DNA from: Pseudomonas sp. CBZ-4
GTDB taxonomy: Bacteria; Pseudomonadota; Gammaproteobacteria; Pseudomonadales; Pseudomonadaceae
Assembly: GCF_000346755.1 (NCBI RefSeq)
Contig: NZ_ANNV01000072.1
Coordinates: 1-64,000 of the forward strand
Length of the DNA: 64,000 nucleotides
Reading direction: 5' to 3'
The first letter of the stretch is position 1; the number at the start of each line of letters is the position of its first letter. Under the pieces are notes generated by a model. The model was not told the origin of the DNA and searched no databases. It saw only the letters and a program-made list of their open reading frames with translations. Below are positions 26,033 to 34,176 of the stretch, one piece after another. The position numbers were made by a program, and so were the translations under genes.

Positions 26033-28968
26033 ATATCCTGATCCCCGGCTACGACATCCACGGCGAGATCGGCGAAGGCGCCATGGCCAGCGTGTACCTG
26101 GCGACCCAGCGCTCGCTGGAGCGCAAGGTGGCGTTGAAGGTGATGGCGGCGGCGCTGGCGGCCGACCCGACCTTCTGCGAGCGCTTCCTGCGTGAGGGCA
26201 AGACCCTGGCGCGCCTCTCGCACCCGCACACGGTGACCATCCATGACATCGGCAACGTCGGTGAACTGTATTACATGGCCATGGAATACCTGCCCAACGG
26301 CACGCTGAAGGAGCGCATCGCTGCCGGCATGACGCCGGAACAGGGCGTGACGCTGATCCGCCAGATCGCTTCGGCGCTGGGTTATGCCCACGCGCAAGGC
26401 TTGGTGCACCGTGACGTCAAGCCGGCAAACATCCTGTTCCGCGCGGACGGTACGGCGGTGCTGTCGGACTTCGGCATCGCCAAGTCCCTGGACGACCGCA
26501 CCCAGTTCACCCAGGCTGGTTTTGCCGTGGGCACGCCGAGCTACATGAGCCCGGAACAGGCGCGGGGCCAGGAGATCGACGGCCGTGCCGACCTGTATGC
26601 GCTGGGTGTGGTGCTGTATGAAATCCTCGTCGGCAAGCTGCCCTACAGCGGCACCGACGCGCTGTCGACGGCGCTGGCGCACCTGACCGAGCCGTTGCCG
26701 GAATTGCCGGTGCACCATGGCCGTTATCAGAGCGTGCTGCGCAAGCTGTTGGCTAAAGATCCCGCCGAACGCTTCCCGGATGCGGCGGCGTTGTTGCTGG
26801 CGCTGGATCAATTGCCGATGGATGCGCCGGAGGCCACCTTGGTGCGGCCGCTGCCGATCCCGATGAGTTTTGATCTGGCGGGGATCACGCCGGAATCCAT
26901 CGAGATCCCCACCGACAAGCCCCAACCGGTGCGCCAACCGGTGGTGCCGCCAACCCAGCGCAGCGAACAGCGCCGTGGCCCGGTGCTGGCGCTGGCGGCG
27001 GTTGCCGTGGCGGTGGCGTTGGCGATTGGTGGTGCCAGTTATTGGTGGTTGAGCGGCAGTGATGCACCGGTGGCTAAACCGCCGATTGCAGCAGTGCCGA
27101 GCGTGGCACCGGTCGCGCCCGACGTGGACGGCGGCCAGCGCCCGCTGCTGATGGCGGGCAAGAAAACCCTGTTCCAACGTGTGCTGAGCAAGCCCGGCGC
27201 GAAGCTTTCCAGCGACGCCGGCAGTGCGCCGGGCAAAGCCTTGCCGGCGTTCTCCGTGCTCTACGTGTACCAGCGCAAGGACGTCGACGGCAGCCCATGG
27301 GTGCGTGTCGGCGCCGCCACCGATGGGCGCAGCGACGGTTGGTTGCCGGCGGCCCAGGTCAGTGACTGGAAGCAGAGCCTGGTGCTCAAGTTCACCGAGC
27401 GCTCGGGCCGGGCGCCGGTGATGTTCCTGCGCCAATCGGCTGAGGTGGAAAAGCTCTTGGCCGATCCCGCCGCCGCCAAAGGCGCCTTGGCCAAGGCGCA
27501 GAAAAACAGCGACGACAACAGCCAGGTCCTGGCCCTGGAACCGACCGCCAGCGCCGTGCCGCAGAACCAGTTCTACCTGTTGCCGATCTTCGACGCCAAG
27601 GAGAGCTTCGACGAAAACGGCCAGCCGGTGCAGTTGCTCAATGTCGCGTCCATCGATCCGGGCATCCGCGCCGCCAAGCCGGAGGCGAATGCCGATGCCT
27701 TCCGCACCGCCGTGGTGTTGGTGGTGGATACCACCGTGTCGATGCAGCCCTATATCGACCAGGTCCGCGACGTCGTGCACGAACTGCAAACCCGCATCGC
27801 CGAGCGTGGCGAGTTGGACAGCGTGAGCTTTGGCATGGTCGGCTTCCGCAGCAGCGTGAAAAAGACGCCGGGCCTGGAGTACGTGGCCAAGACCCTGATC
27901 ACCCTGGACCAGGGCCGCGATCCGCAGCGCTTCCTCGACATGGCGCGGCAGGTCAAGGCGTCCACCGTCTCCAGCCATTCGTTCAACGAAGACGCGTTTG
28001 CCGGCGTGATGCAGGCCGTCGATGGCATGGATTGGTCGGGCTACGGCGGGCGCATCATCCTGCTGGTCACCGACGCCGGCGCACTGCGCAAGAACGACCC
28101 GTTCGCCGCTACCCAGATGAACGAGGCCGAAGTGCGTCAGGCGGCGTTGGGCAAGCAGATCAAGATCTACGCCCTGCACCTGCGCACCGACGCCGGCAAG
28201 GCCACCCACGCCGGTGCCGAGAGCCAGTACCGCATCCTTACCGCCGACGCCAACCCGCAGATCGGCGACCTCTACACGGCGGTGCCGGGCGGCGATGTGC
28301 GCAAGTTGGGCCAGCGTGTGGATGAGATCGGCACGGTGTTCGCCAACCTCGTGCATCAGGTGCGCAGCAACACGCCACAGCCGTCGCCGTTGCTGGGCAG
28401 CGCGCCGAGTCTGGCGGACAAATCCGCCGCCGTCGGTTATGCCATGCACATGGATTTCCTCGGGCACAAAACCGCGAGCCAGGCGCCGCAACTGGTCAGC
28501 GCCTGGACTGCCGACCGCGACCTCACCAACCCGGCGCTGCCGGCGTTCCAGGTGTGCGTGATGCTGACCAAATTGCAGCTCAACGACTTGCAGCAGTCGC
28601 TGAAACTGATCGTCGACGCCGCGCGCAAGACCCAGACCTCGCCGAAGGATTTCTTCCAGGAAATCGCCAGCGCCTCGGCCTATATGAGCCGCGACCCGCA
28701 AGCCTTGCGCAAGGGCGGCAACCTCGCCGATGGCGGCCTGCTTGGCGAATACCTGGAAGGTCTGCCGTACCGCAGCAAGTCGCTGAACATGACCCAGGAC
28801 TTGTGGTTGTCGTTGAGCGTGGCCGAGCAGGAAGACTTTATCGATGAGCTGGAGTCGAAAATCCGCCTCTACGAAACCTTCCACAACGACCAGGCCAACT
28901 GGGTGCGTTTCGGCGACGCCGAGCCGGGTGACGCGTTGTACCGCGTGCCGCTGTCGACGTTGCCGTGA
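26029..28968 (+). CDS. ppkA: T6SS Hanks-type Ser/Thr kinase PpkA with periplasmic VWA domain
   Basis: This 979-residue transmembrane kinase activates the H1-type T6SS by phosphorylating TagH. The cytoplasmic kinase domain (about 9-265) is complete: glycine loop GEGAMASV, K37, catalytic HRDVKPAN (D129), DFG (D147) and the GTPSYMSPEQ activation segment. A Pro-rich linker leads to one transmembrane helix (about 322-344). The periplasmic part holds an SH3-like stretch and a von Willebrand A domain from about residue 560 with a MIDAS-type motif D567-T-T-V-S571. It overlaps pppA by 4 bp and shares one base with the tagT start. Confidence 0.96.
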   Translation: MNILIPGYDIHGEIGEGAMASVYLATQRSLERKVALKVMAAALAADPTFCERFLREGKTLARLSHPHTVTIHDIGNVGELYYMAMEYLPNGTLKERIAAGMTPEQGVTLIRQIASALGYAHAQGLVHRDVKPANILFRADGTAVLSDFGIAKSLDDRTQFTQAGFAVGTPSYMSPEQARGQEIDGRADLYALGVVLYEILVGKLPYSGTDALSTALAHLTEPLPELPVHHGRYQSVLRKLLAKDPAERFPDAAALLLALDQLPMDAPEATLVRPLPIPMSFDLAGITPESIEIPTDKPQPVRQPVVPPTQRSEQRRGPVLALAAVAVAVALAIGGASYWWLSGSDAPVAKPPIAAVPSVAPVAPDVDGGQRPLLMAGKKTLFQRVLSKPGAKLSSDAGSAPGKALPAFSVLYVYQRKDVDGSPWVRVGAATDGRSDGWLPAAQVSDWKQSLVLKFTERSGRAPVMFLRQSAEVEKLLADPAAAKGALAKAQKNSDDNSQVLALEPTASAVPQNQFYLLPIFDAKESFDENGQPVQLLNVASIDPGIRAAKPEANADAFRTAVVLVVDTTVSMQPYIDQVRDVVHELQTRIAERGELDSVSFGMVGFRSSVKKTPGLEYVAKTLITLDQGRDPQRFLDMARQVKASTVSSHSFNEDAFAGVMQAVDGMDWSGYGGRIILLVTDAGALRKNDPFAATQMNEAEVRQAALGKQIKIYALHLRTDAGKATHAGAESQYRILTADANPQIGDLYTAVPGGDVRKLGQRVDEIGTVFANLVHQVRSNTPQPSPLLGSAPSLADKSAAVGYAMHMDFLGHKTASQAPQLVSAWTADRDLTNPALPAFQVCVMLTKLQLNDLQQSLKLIVDAARKTQTSPKDFFQEIASASAYMSRDPQALRKGGNLADGGLLGEYLEGLPYRSKSLNMTQDLWLSLSVAEQEDFIDELESKIRLYETFHNDQANWVRFGDAEPGDALYRVPLSTLP

Positions 28969-29672
28969 TGCTGGACCTGAGCGCGGTGCACAAGAGCCGG
29001 GGCGTCGGCAGCCAGCGCTATAGCCTGGTGATTCCGGCGCTGCATTTGCGTGCGGGTGAGCAAGTGGCGATTGTCGGGCCGAGCGGCTGCGGCAAGAGCA
29101 CCTTGCTGGATGTGCTCGCGCTGGTGTTGGCGCCGGATCAGGTGGGGCGGTTTGCATTCCATCAGCAGGACATTGCCGGGCTGTGGCGCGCGGATCAACA
29201 ATCGGCCCTGGCGGCGCTGCGCAGCCGGCACCTGGGGTATGTGCTGCAAACCGGTGGCCTGCTGGGCTTTCTGGATGTGCGCGGGAATATCGCCCTGTCT
29301 CGGCAACTGCTGGGGTTAAAGGACGACGGCAGTGTCGCGCGCTTGGCCGAGCAACTGGAAATCAGCGATCAGTTGGCGAAAAAACCTGCGGCGTTGTCGG
29401 TGGGCCAGCGCCAGCGCGTGAGCTGCGCCCGCGCCCTGGCCCACGCGCCGCAACTGCTGCTGGCGGATGAACCCACCGCGTCCCTTGACCCGTTGAATGC
29501 CGAGCGTGTGATGCACGCGCTGCTGGCCCAGGCCCGCGAGCACCGCGCCGCCTGTGTGATCGCCACCCATGACGAACCGCTGGCCCGCGCCAGTGGCTTG
29601 CAGGTGCGGCGCATCAGTTGCCGCCGCGATGCCGACGGCGGCGTCACCGCCACCCTTGGGGAGGCGTGCTGA
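28968..29672 (+). CDS. tagT: T6SS regulatory ABC transporter ATPase TagT
   Basis: This 234-residue ABC ATPase has Walker A GPSGCGKST (K43), signature LSVGQRQR (143-150) and Walker B LLLADEPT (D167, E168). It belongs to the LolD/MacB-like group. In P. aeruginosa TagT and TagS form an inner-membrane complex that, with TagR and TagQ, senses envelope damage and activates PpkA. The ATG at 28968 overlaps the ppkA stop (TGATG). The GTG one codon earlier is a possible alternative start. Confidence 0.94.
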   Translation: MLDLSAVHKSRGVGSQRYSLVIPALHLRAGEQVAIVGPSGCGKSTLLDVLALVLAPDQVGRFAFHQQDIAGLWRADQQSALAALRSRHLGYVLQTGGLLGFLDVRGNIALSRQLLGLKDDGSVARLAEQLEISDQLAKKPAALSVGQRQRVSCARALAHAPQLLLADEPTASLDPLNAERVMHALLAQAREHRAACVIATHDEPLARASGLQVRRISCRRDADGGVTATLGEAC

Positions 29673-30850
29673 TGCGCAGCGCTCTGGTGGCATCCCTGGC
29701 CTGGCAGGACTACCGCAACGACGCGTGGTTGTCGGCGTGTTCCGTGTTGGCATTGGTGGCGGTGATCGCGCCGTTGCTGGTGTTGTTCGGCCTGAAATTT
29801 GGACTGGTTAGCAGTTTGACCGAACGTTTGGAAAACGACCCCGCCACCCGTGAAATTATTCCGCTGGGCGGTGGTCGATTCAGCAGCGCATTTATCGAGC
29901 AGTTGGGTCAGCGCAGTGAAGTGGCCTTCGCGGTCCCGCGTACGCGGCAGATTGCGGCGACGGCGCAGGTGGGGGCGTTGACCCTGGAAATGCTGCCGAC
30001 GGCGCCGGGTGATCCGTTGCTGCAGGCGCTGCCGATGCCCCAGGGCCTCGACCAGATTGTGCTCAGCCACACCGCTGCCGAAAAGCTCGCGGCGCGGTCC
30101 GGGGATTGGCTGGAAACGCTGTTTGCGCGGCAAGTGGCGGGGCGTGTCGAGAGCCAGCGCACACGCGTGCAAGTGCTGGCGGTGTTGCCGCTGGCCGCCT
30201 TTGCCCGGGACGGTTTGTTTGCCGGCTTGGGCCTGCTGGAAGCGGCGGAAGATTATCGCGACGGCCGAGCAGTGCCGGCGTTGGGTTGGACGGGAGAGGC
30301 GGCGAGTGAACAGCGGATCTATCCGGCGTTTCGCTTGTACGCCCGCAGCCTCACCGATGTTGAGCCATTGCGGGTGTTTTTCGCTGGGCAGAACCTGTTG
30401 GTTTCGACCCAGGCGCACACCATCGCCCAGGTGCAGTCGTTGAGCCGCAACCTGTCGATCGTGTTCTGGGTGATCTGCGGTTTGGCGTTGGCGGGGGCGT
30501 TTGCGGCGATCTCTGCCGGGGCGCTGGCGGCCGTGGCGCGCAAGCGCCGGGAATTGTCGGTGTTGCGCCTGTTGGGGTTTTCCACCGGCGCGCTGTTGGT
30601 GTTTGTGGTGTTGCAAGCGCTGTACAGCGCAGGGTTTGCCGCCGTGCTCAGTGCCGGGCTGTATGGCCTGGCCGAGGCGGGTTTGAATCAACTTTTCGTG
30701 CAGGTGCCGGGCGAGTACGCCAGCCACCTGTTGGCGCGTCATTACGGCCTGGCCCTGGTTGCAGTCATGGGCGTCAGTGCCGTGGCAGCGCTGTGTGGTG
30801 GTTGGCGAGTGGCGCGGATCCAGGCTTCTGAAGGAATCAGAGATGTATAA
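29672..30850 (+). CDS. tagS: T6SS regulatory ABC transporter permease TagS
   Basis: This 392-residue permease has the FtsX/LolE-like plan. One N-terminal transmembrane helix (about 22-45, after ALVASLAWQDYRNDAW) is followed by a periplasmic domain (about 50-265) and three C-terminal helices (about 275-300, 325-350, 360-385). The ATG at 29672 overlaps the tagT stop by one base and follows a GGGGAGG site. It is the partner of TagT in the TagQRST envelope-sensing module. Its stop lies inside the first codons of tagR (8-bp overlap). Confidence 0.93.
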   Translation: MRSALVASLAWQDYRNDAWLSACSVLALVAVIAPLLVLFGLKFGLVSSLTERLENDPATREIIPLGGGRFSSAFIEQLGQRSEVAFAVPRTRQIAATAQVGALTLEMLPTAPGDPLLQALPMPQGLDQIVLSHTAAEKLAARSGDWLETLFARQVAGRVESQRTRVQVLAVLPLAAFARDGLFAGLGLLEAAEDYRDGRAVPALGWTGEAASEQRIYPAFRLYARSLTDVEPLRVFFAGQNLLVSTQAHTIAQVQSLSRNLSIVFWVICGLALAGAFAAISAGALAAVARKRRELSVLRLLGFSTGALLVFVVLQALYSAGFAAVLSAGLYGLAEAGLNQLFVQVPGEYASHLLARHYGLALVAVMGVSAVAALCGGWRVARIQASEGIRDV

Positions 30851-32552
30851 GTTACTGGGCGCCGCCGTGGCGCTGAGCCTGGCCTCGATGGCTTGGGCCG
30901 ATGAAGCGAGCGATAAACTCGATAATCCAAAACCCTTGGAAGGCGACGTCAGCCTGCCGTTGCCGTGTGACGGCAACATGCTGTTCCGCTACGCCTACGT
31001 GCTGGCCCAAGGCACCCTGGACGACCGCGAGATCAGCCTCGGCTACCCCTTCGCCGAGGGCGAGGCGGGTTATCAACAGTCGTTCATTTCCGGCTACCGC
31101 CGCGACTTTATCAACGGCCAGTTCACCCTCAAGGATCTGCCCAAGGCGTGGAGCAAGGTCATCACGCCCTTGATGCCGAAGACCGACGCCAAGACCCCGC
31201 TCAAGCCAATGCTGTACTTCATCGGCAAGTACGAAGTGACCGCCCGCCAGTACGCCCAGGTCATGGCCCAGGCGCAGTCCCTGGCCAGCGGCGAACCGGC
31301 GCCGGCCTGCGACGTGCCCAGCGGCATGGCCGGGCGGTTGCCCAAGGTGAAACTGTCGCGCTTTGAGGCCGAGCGCTTCTCGGCGGTGTACAGCGCGTGG
31401 CTGCTGAAATACCACCGCGACCTGCTGCCGGTGAGCGGGCGCGGTGCGTCGGCGGAGGAGGGCGGGGTCGGTTTTGTGCGTTTGCCGACAGAAGTTGAAT
31501 GGGAATTCGCCGCGCGTGGCGGCCAGGCGGTGAGCCGTCAGGACCTGGAAGGGCGCCTGTTCCCGCGCCGCGCCGAAGGCAGCGACAGTGACGGCCCGCT
31601 GGGCGACTACGCAGTGTTCAACCAGGTCGCTGGCGGCACCGGCCAGGCCGTGCGCCTGATGCCCATCGGCACCAAACTGCCCAACCCCATCGGGATGTTC
31701 GACGTGATCGGCAACGCTGCCGAGATGGTCCAGGAATCCTTCCAGCTGGTGCACGCCGGGCGTCGCCAGGGCACCTATGGCGGCTTTGTGGTCAAAGGCG
31801 GCAACTACCTGGAAGGCGAGGGCACGCTGTTTACCGGCATGCGCCGCGAGTACCCGCTGTTTGGCGCCGACGGCACCGAGCAAAGCAACGAGACCACCGG
31901 TTTTCGCGTGGCGATTGGCGCGCTGTCGGCGCCGCGTTCGCGCTACAAGGAACTGTTTGCGCAGTGGCAGAAAGAAGGCCGACTGGCCGCCCTGACCGAC
32001 GCCATCGACGACGCCCAGGACCCGACCAAGCGCCTGGACAGCATCATCGCCGCCAGCGCCGATCCCAAGCTGCAAGCCGAGCTGGGGCTGGTCAACGAAG
32101 AGCTCAAGCGCAACGTCTCGCTGATCGCCCAGCAACGCGAAGAAGCGGCGGGCAACCTGATCCAGTCGGCGGCGTTGGTGGCCGAGACCATCGGCAACTA
32201 CAACATCCGCCTGGCCAATTTGCAGAAGAGTCGCCAGCAGGCCGTGGACAACAAGGATGAAGCCAGCGCGCAGCTGTTTGCGATGGCCATTGCCAACGGC
32301 CGCAGCGCCCTCGACGGCGCGGTGGCGATCTATATCGACAACCTGGCCACCGGTACGCGCTACACCGATGCGGTGATCCAGGCGCAGTTTCAACGGATCA
32401 AGGAAGAGTTGGATCGCAAGCCGGTGCTCGGCAAGAGCCTGGTGACGCGCGCGACACTGTTCGTCCGCCATGTCGGCAACTACCGCAAGCAACAGCGGGC
32501 CGACCCAGCGACGATCTTGAAGGAATTGCTCGCAGCGAGCGGTCAGCGATGA
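30843..32552 (+). CDS. tagR: T6SS regulator TagR (formylglycine-generating-enzyme fold, periplasmic)
   Basis: This 569-residue protein begins with a Sec signal peptide (MYKLLGAAVALSLASMAWA, cleavage after Ala19). A sulfatase-modifying-factor-like domain follows (about 110-360, with YFIGKYEVTARQYAQV, LPTEVEWEFAARGG and a GFRVAIG end), then a long helical C-terminal part (about 370-560). In P. aeruginosa TagR acts in the periplasm upstream of PpkA to promote TagH phosphorylation. No catalytic role in formylglycine formation is implied. The start at 30843 follows GAAGGAATC; 28 in-frame codons before it lie inside tagS and are rejected. Confidence 0.94.
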   Translation: MYKLLGAAVALSLASMAWADEASDKLDNPKPLEGDVSLPLPCDGNMLFRYAYVLAQGTLDDREISLGYPFAEGEAGYQQSFISGYRRDFINGQFTLKDLPKAWSKVITPLMPKTDAKTPLKPMLYFIGKYEVTARQYAQVMAQAQSLASGEPAPACDVPSGMAGRLPKVKLSRFEAERFSAVYSAWLLKYHRDLLPVSGRGASAEEGGVGFVRLPTEVEWEFAARGGQAVSRQDLEGRLFPRRAEGSDSDGPLGDYAVFNQVAGGTGQAVRLMPIGTKLPNPIGMFDVIGNAAEMVQESFQLVHAGRRQGTYGGFVVKGGNYLEGEGTLFTGMRREYPLFGADGTEQSNETTGFRVAIGALSAPRSRYKELFAQWQKEGRLAALTDAIDDAQDPTKRLDSIIAASADPKLQAELGLVNEELKRNVSLIAQQREEAAGNLIQSAALVAETIGNYNIRLANLQKSRQQAVDNKDEASAQLFAMAIANGRSALDGAVAIYIDNLATGTRYTDAVIQAQFQRIKEELDRKPVLGKSLVTRATLFVRHVGNYRKQQRADPATILKELLAASGQR

Positions 32553-32635
32553 GCGCTGGCTGTATGGCGAGCTTGGAAGGGACTCAGGCGGCGTTGGGCC
32601 GTGCTGGGCAAGTCAAACTAAAAGAGAACACACCT

Positions 32636-33571
32636 ATGCGTTTTTCCCGTAAGGCGGTTTCCAAGCGTCACTTGTTGTTGATCGCGGCCGGCTTCAGCAC
32701 CGTGCTGACCGGTTGCGCCACGTCGCCGGCGTCCAAGGTCGCGTCGAGCACCAAGGTCGAGTACTACCCGAACTGCTACGAGCCGGTGCAGCACCTGCGC
32801 AGCACCGATTCGGACATGACCAAGTCGGTCGTCACCGGTGCCGCTCTCGGCGCGGCCGGTGGTGCACTGCTGGGCGCCCTGACCGGCGACTCCGACAAGC
32901 GCGGCCGCAACGCGGCGATCGGCGCAGCGGGCGGCGCCCTGGCGGGTGGCGCGGCGGGTTACTACACCGAGCGTCAGAAGCAGATCAGCGACGACAACCA
33001 GCGCATTGCGTCCTACGCCACCGACGTCAACAAAAGCGCGTCCGACATCGACCGCAGTACTGCCTACGCCAAGGCGTCGCAACAGTGCTACCAGAGCGCG
33101 TTCACCAAGCTGGTCAACGACCGCAAGGCCAAGACCGTCAACGACACCGAAGGCCGCAAGCGCCTGGCGGAAATCGTCGCAGGCCTGAAGGAATCCAACG
33201 ACCTGATCGTAGCGGTGAACGGCAAGGCCGCCGAGGACCTGAACAACTACAACCAGGCGTACGAAAAAGACTTGCAACAAGTCAGCGTGCAGCGTGCCGA
33301 TGTGGTCACCGTGGCCACGGCCGACACCGCAGCGGTGGTCCCACCGGCGGGTAAAGCCAACAAAGGCAACAAAGTGGTCAAGCCACCGAAGAAGCCACCA
33401 CTGCCGGTTGTGCCGCGTGAAGCCGTCGATACCGAGAAAAGCTTCCAGACCGTGAAAGTCAGCCAGGCTGAAAGCAAGAAGGTCGCCAGCGCCGGTAAAG
33501 CGCAGATCGAAGGCACTTGCCGCGATCCGAACCTGACCGACTGGGCGCCGGTACCTTGCCCTAACGTTTAA
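32636..33571 (+). CDS. tagQ: T6SS outer-membrane lipoprotein TagQ
   Basis: This 311-residue lipoprotein has a lipobox LTGC (Cys27, +2 Ala, so outer membrane). A glycine-zipper segment (GAALGAAGGALLGALTG, about 76-92, and GAAGGALAGGAAG) follows, then a helical region and a basic Pro/Lys-rich tail. In P. aeruginosa TagQ anchors TagR at the outer membrane. The ATG at 32636 is chosen because it starts directly before the basic signal peptide; 29 upstream in-frame codons have no signal character. It is the last gene of the rightward operon and is followed by a terminator. Confidence 0.92.
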   Translation: MRFSRKAVSKRHLLLIAAGFSTVLTGCATSPASKVASSTKVEYYPNCYEPVQHLRSTDSDMTKSVVTGAALGAAGGALLGALTGDSDKRGRNAAIGAAGGALAGGAAGYYTERQKQISDDNQRIASYATDVNKSASDIDRSTAYAKASQQCYQSAFTKLVNDRKAKTVNDTEGRKRLAEIVAGLKESNDLIVAVNGKAAEDLNNYNQAYEKDLQQVSVQRADVVTVATADTAAVVPPAGKANKGNKVVKPPKKPPLPVVPREAVDTEKSFQTVKVSQAESKKVASAGKAQIEGTCRDPNLTDWAPVPCPNV

Positions 33572-33596
33572 GTAACATGCTGCTATAAGCGTCAAA

Positions 33597-33643
33597 CGCC
33601 AGCCGATCTTCCGTTAAAGCGCCAGATCGGTGGCGTTCTTTTT
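33597..33643 (+). terminator. Rho-independent terminator after tagQ
   Basis: The left arm CGCCAGCCGATC (33597-33608) pairs with GATCGGTGGCG (33625-33635) with one mismatch, followed by TTCTTTTT. It lies 25 bp past the tagQ stop and should end the long tagH-tagQ transcript. Confidence 0.8.
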
Positions 33644-33694
33644 GCAAATCGTTAAACTGCTGCGGCCACTCAATAATTACCCGAGGCCGTGTGC

Positions 33695-34069
33695 ATGAAA
33701 TTTCGTCTTCTCCTGTGGGTGCTGGGCCTGATGATGGGCAAAGCCAGCCGCAGCAATCCTGCCTTCCAGCAACAGCTGGGCGATAAAGACCTGGCCTTCC
33801 AGTTGCAGACCCTCGACGGCAAGGTTGCCCGTCATTTCATCGTCAAAGACCAACGCATTACCAGCCGCTCGGGTGTTCACCCGGCGCCGGCGTTTGCGAT
33901 TGCGTTCAAGGATGCCGCCTATGGCTTCGCCACGATGCAGGCGAAGAACAAGCAACTGGCGTTCATGACGGGGATTCAGGACAAGTCGATCCAGATCAAG
34001 GGCAACCCGGCGCTGGTGATCTGGTTCCAGGGGTTGACCAAGTATTTGAAGCCGAAGAAAAAGAAGTAG
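33695..34069 (+). CDS. Small SCP2-like protein, function unknown
   Basis: This 124-residue protein has a hydrophobic N-terminus (KFRLLLWVLGLMM) and a compact domain ending KGNPALVIWFQGLTKYL plus a Lys-rich tail (KPKKKK). The GNPALVIWFQG stretch resembles the sterol-carrier-protein-2 fold seen in similar Pseudomonas proteins; I recall a homologue next to the YbaK-HDOD gene in PAO1. The N-terminus could be a weak membrane anchor, but there is no cleavage site. The ATG at 33695 is used; a GTG two codons earlier is possible. It is the first gene right of the T6SS and converges with the YbaK-HDOD gene. Substrate and role are unknown. Confidence 0.8.
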   Translation: MKFRLLLWVLGLMMGKASRSNPAFQQQLGDKDLAFQLQTLDGKVARHFIVKDQRITSRSGVHPAPAFAIAFKDAAYGFATMQAKNKQLAFMTGIQDKSIQIKGNPALVIWFQGLTKYLKPKKKK

Positions 34070-34095
34070 GGTCTTCAGGTAGACCGAGGTGGATT

Positions 34096-34173
34096 CATCG
34101 CAGGCAAGCCAGCTCCCACATTTGACGGCATTCGCAAATCAAAATGTGGGAGCGGGCTTGCCCGCGATAGCGG
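34096..34173. repeat. Two REP units in tail-to-tail arrangement
   Basis: The left unit reads ATCGCAGGCAAGCCAGCTCCCACA and the right unit TGTGGGAGCGGGCTTGCCCGCGATAGCGG, separated by 24 bp. The order is the reverse of the other REPINs here (tail units outward). It lies between the convergent genes at 33695 and 34177. Confidence 0.9.
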
Positions 34174-34176
34174 TCT

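Noticed and set aside
25864..29157. 1097-codon open frame on the minus strand opposite ppkA
   Set aside because: Same antisense artefact; the plus-strand frame has full kinase and VWA motifs.
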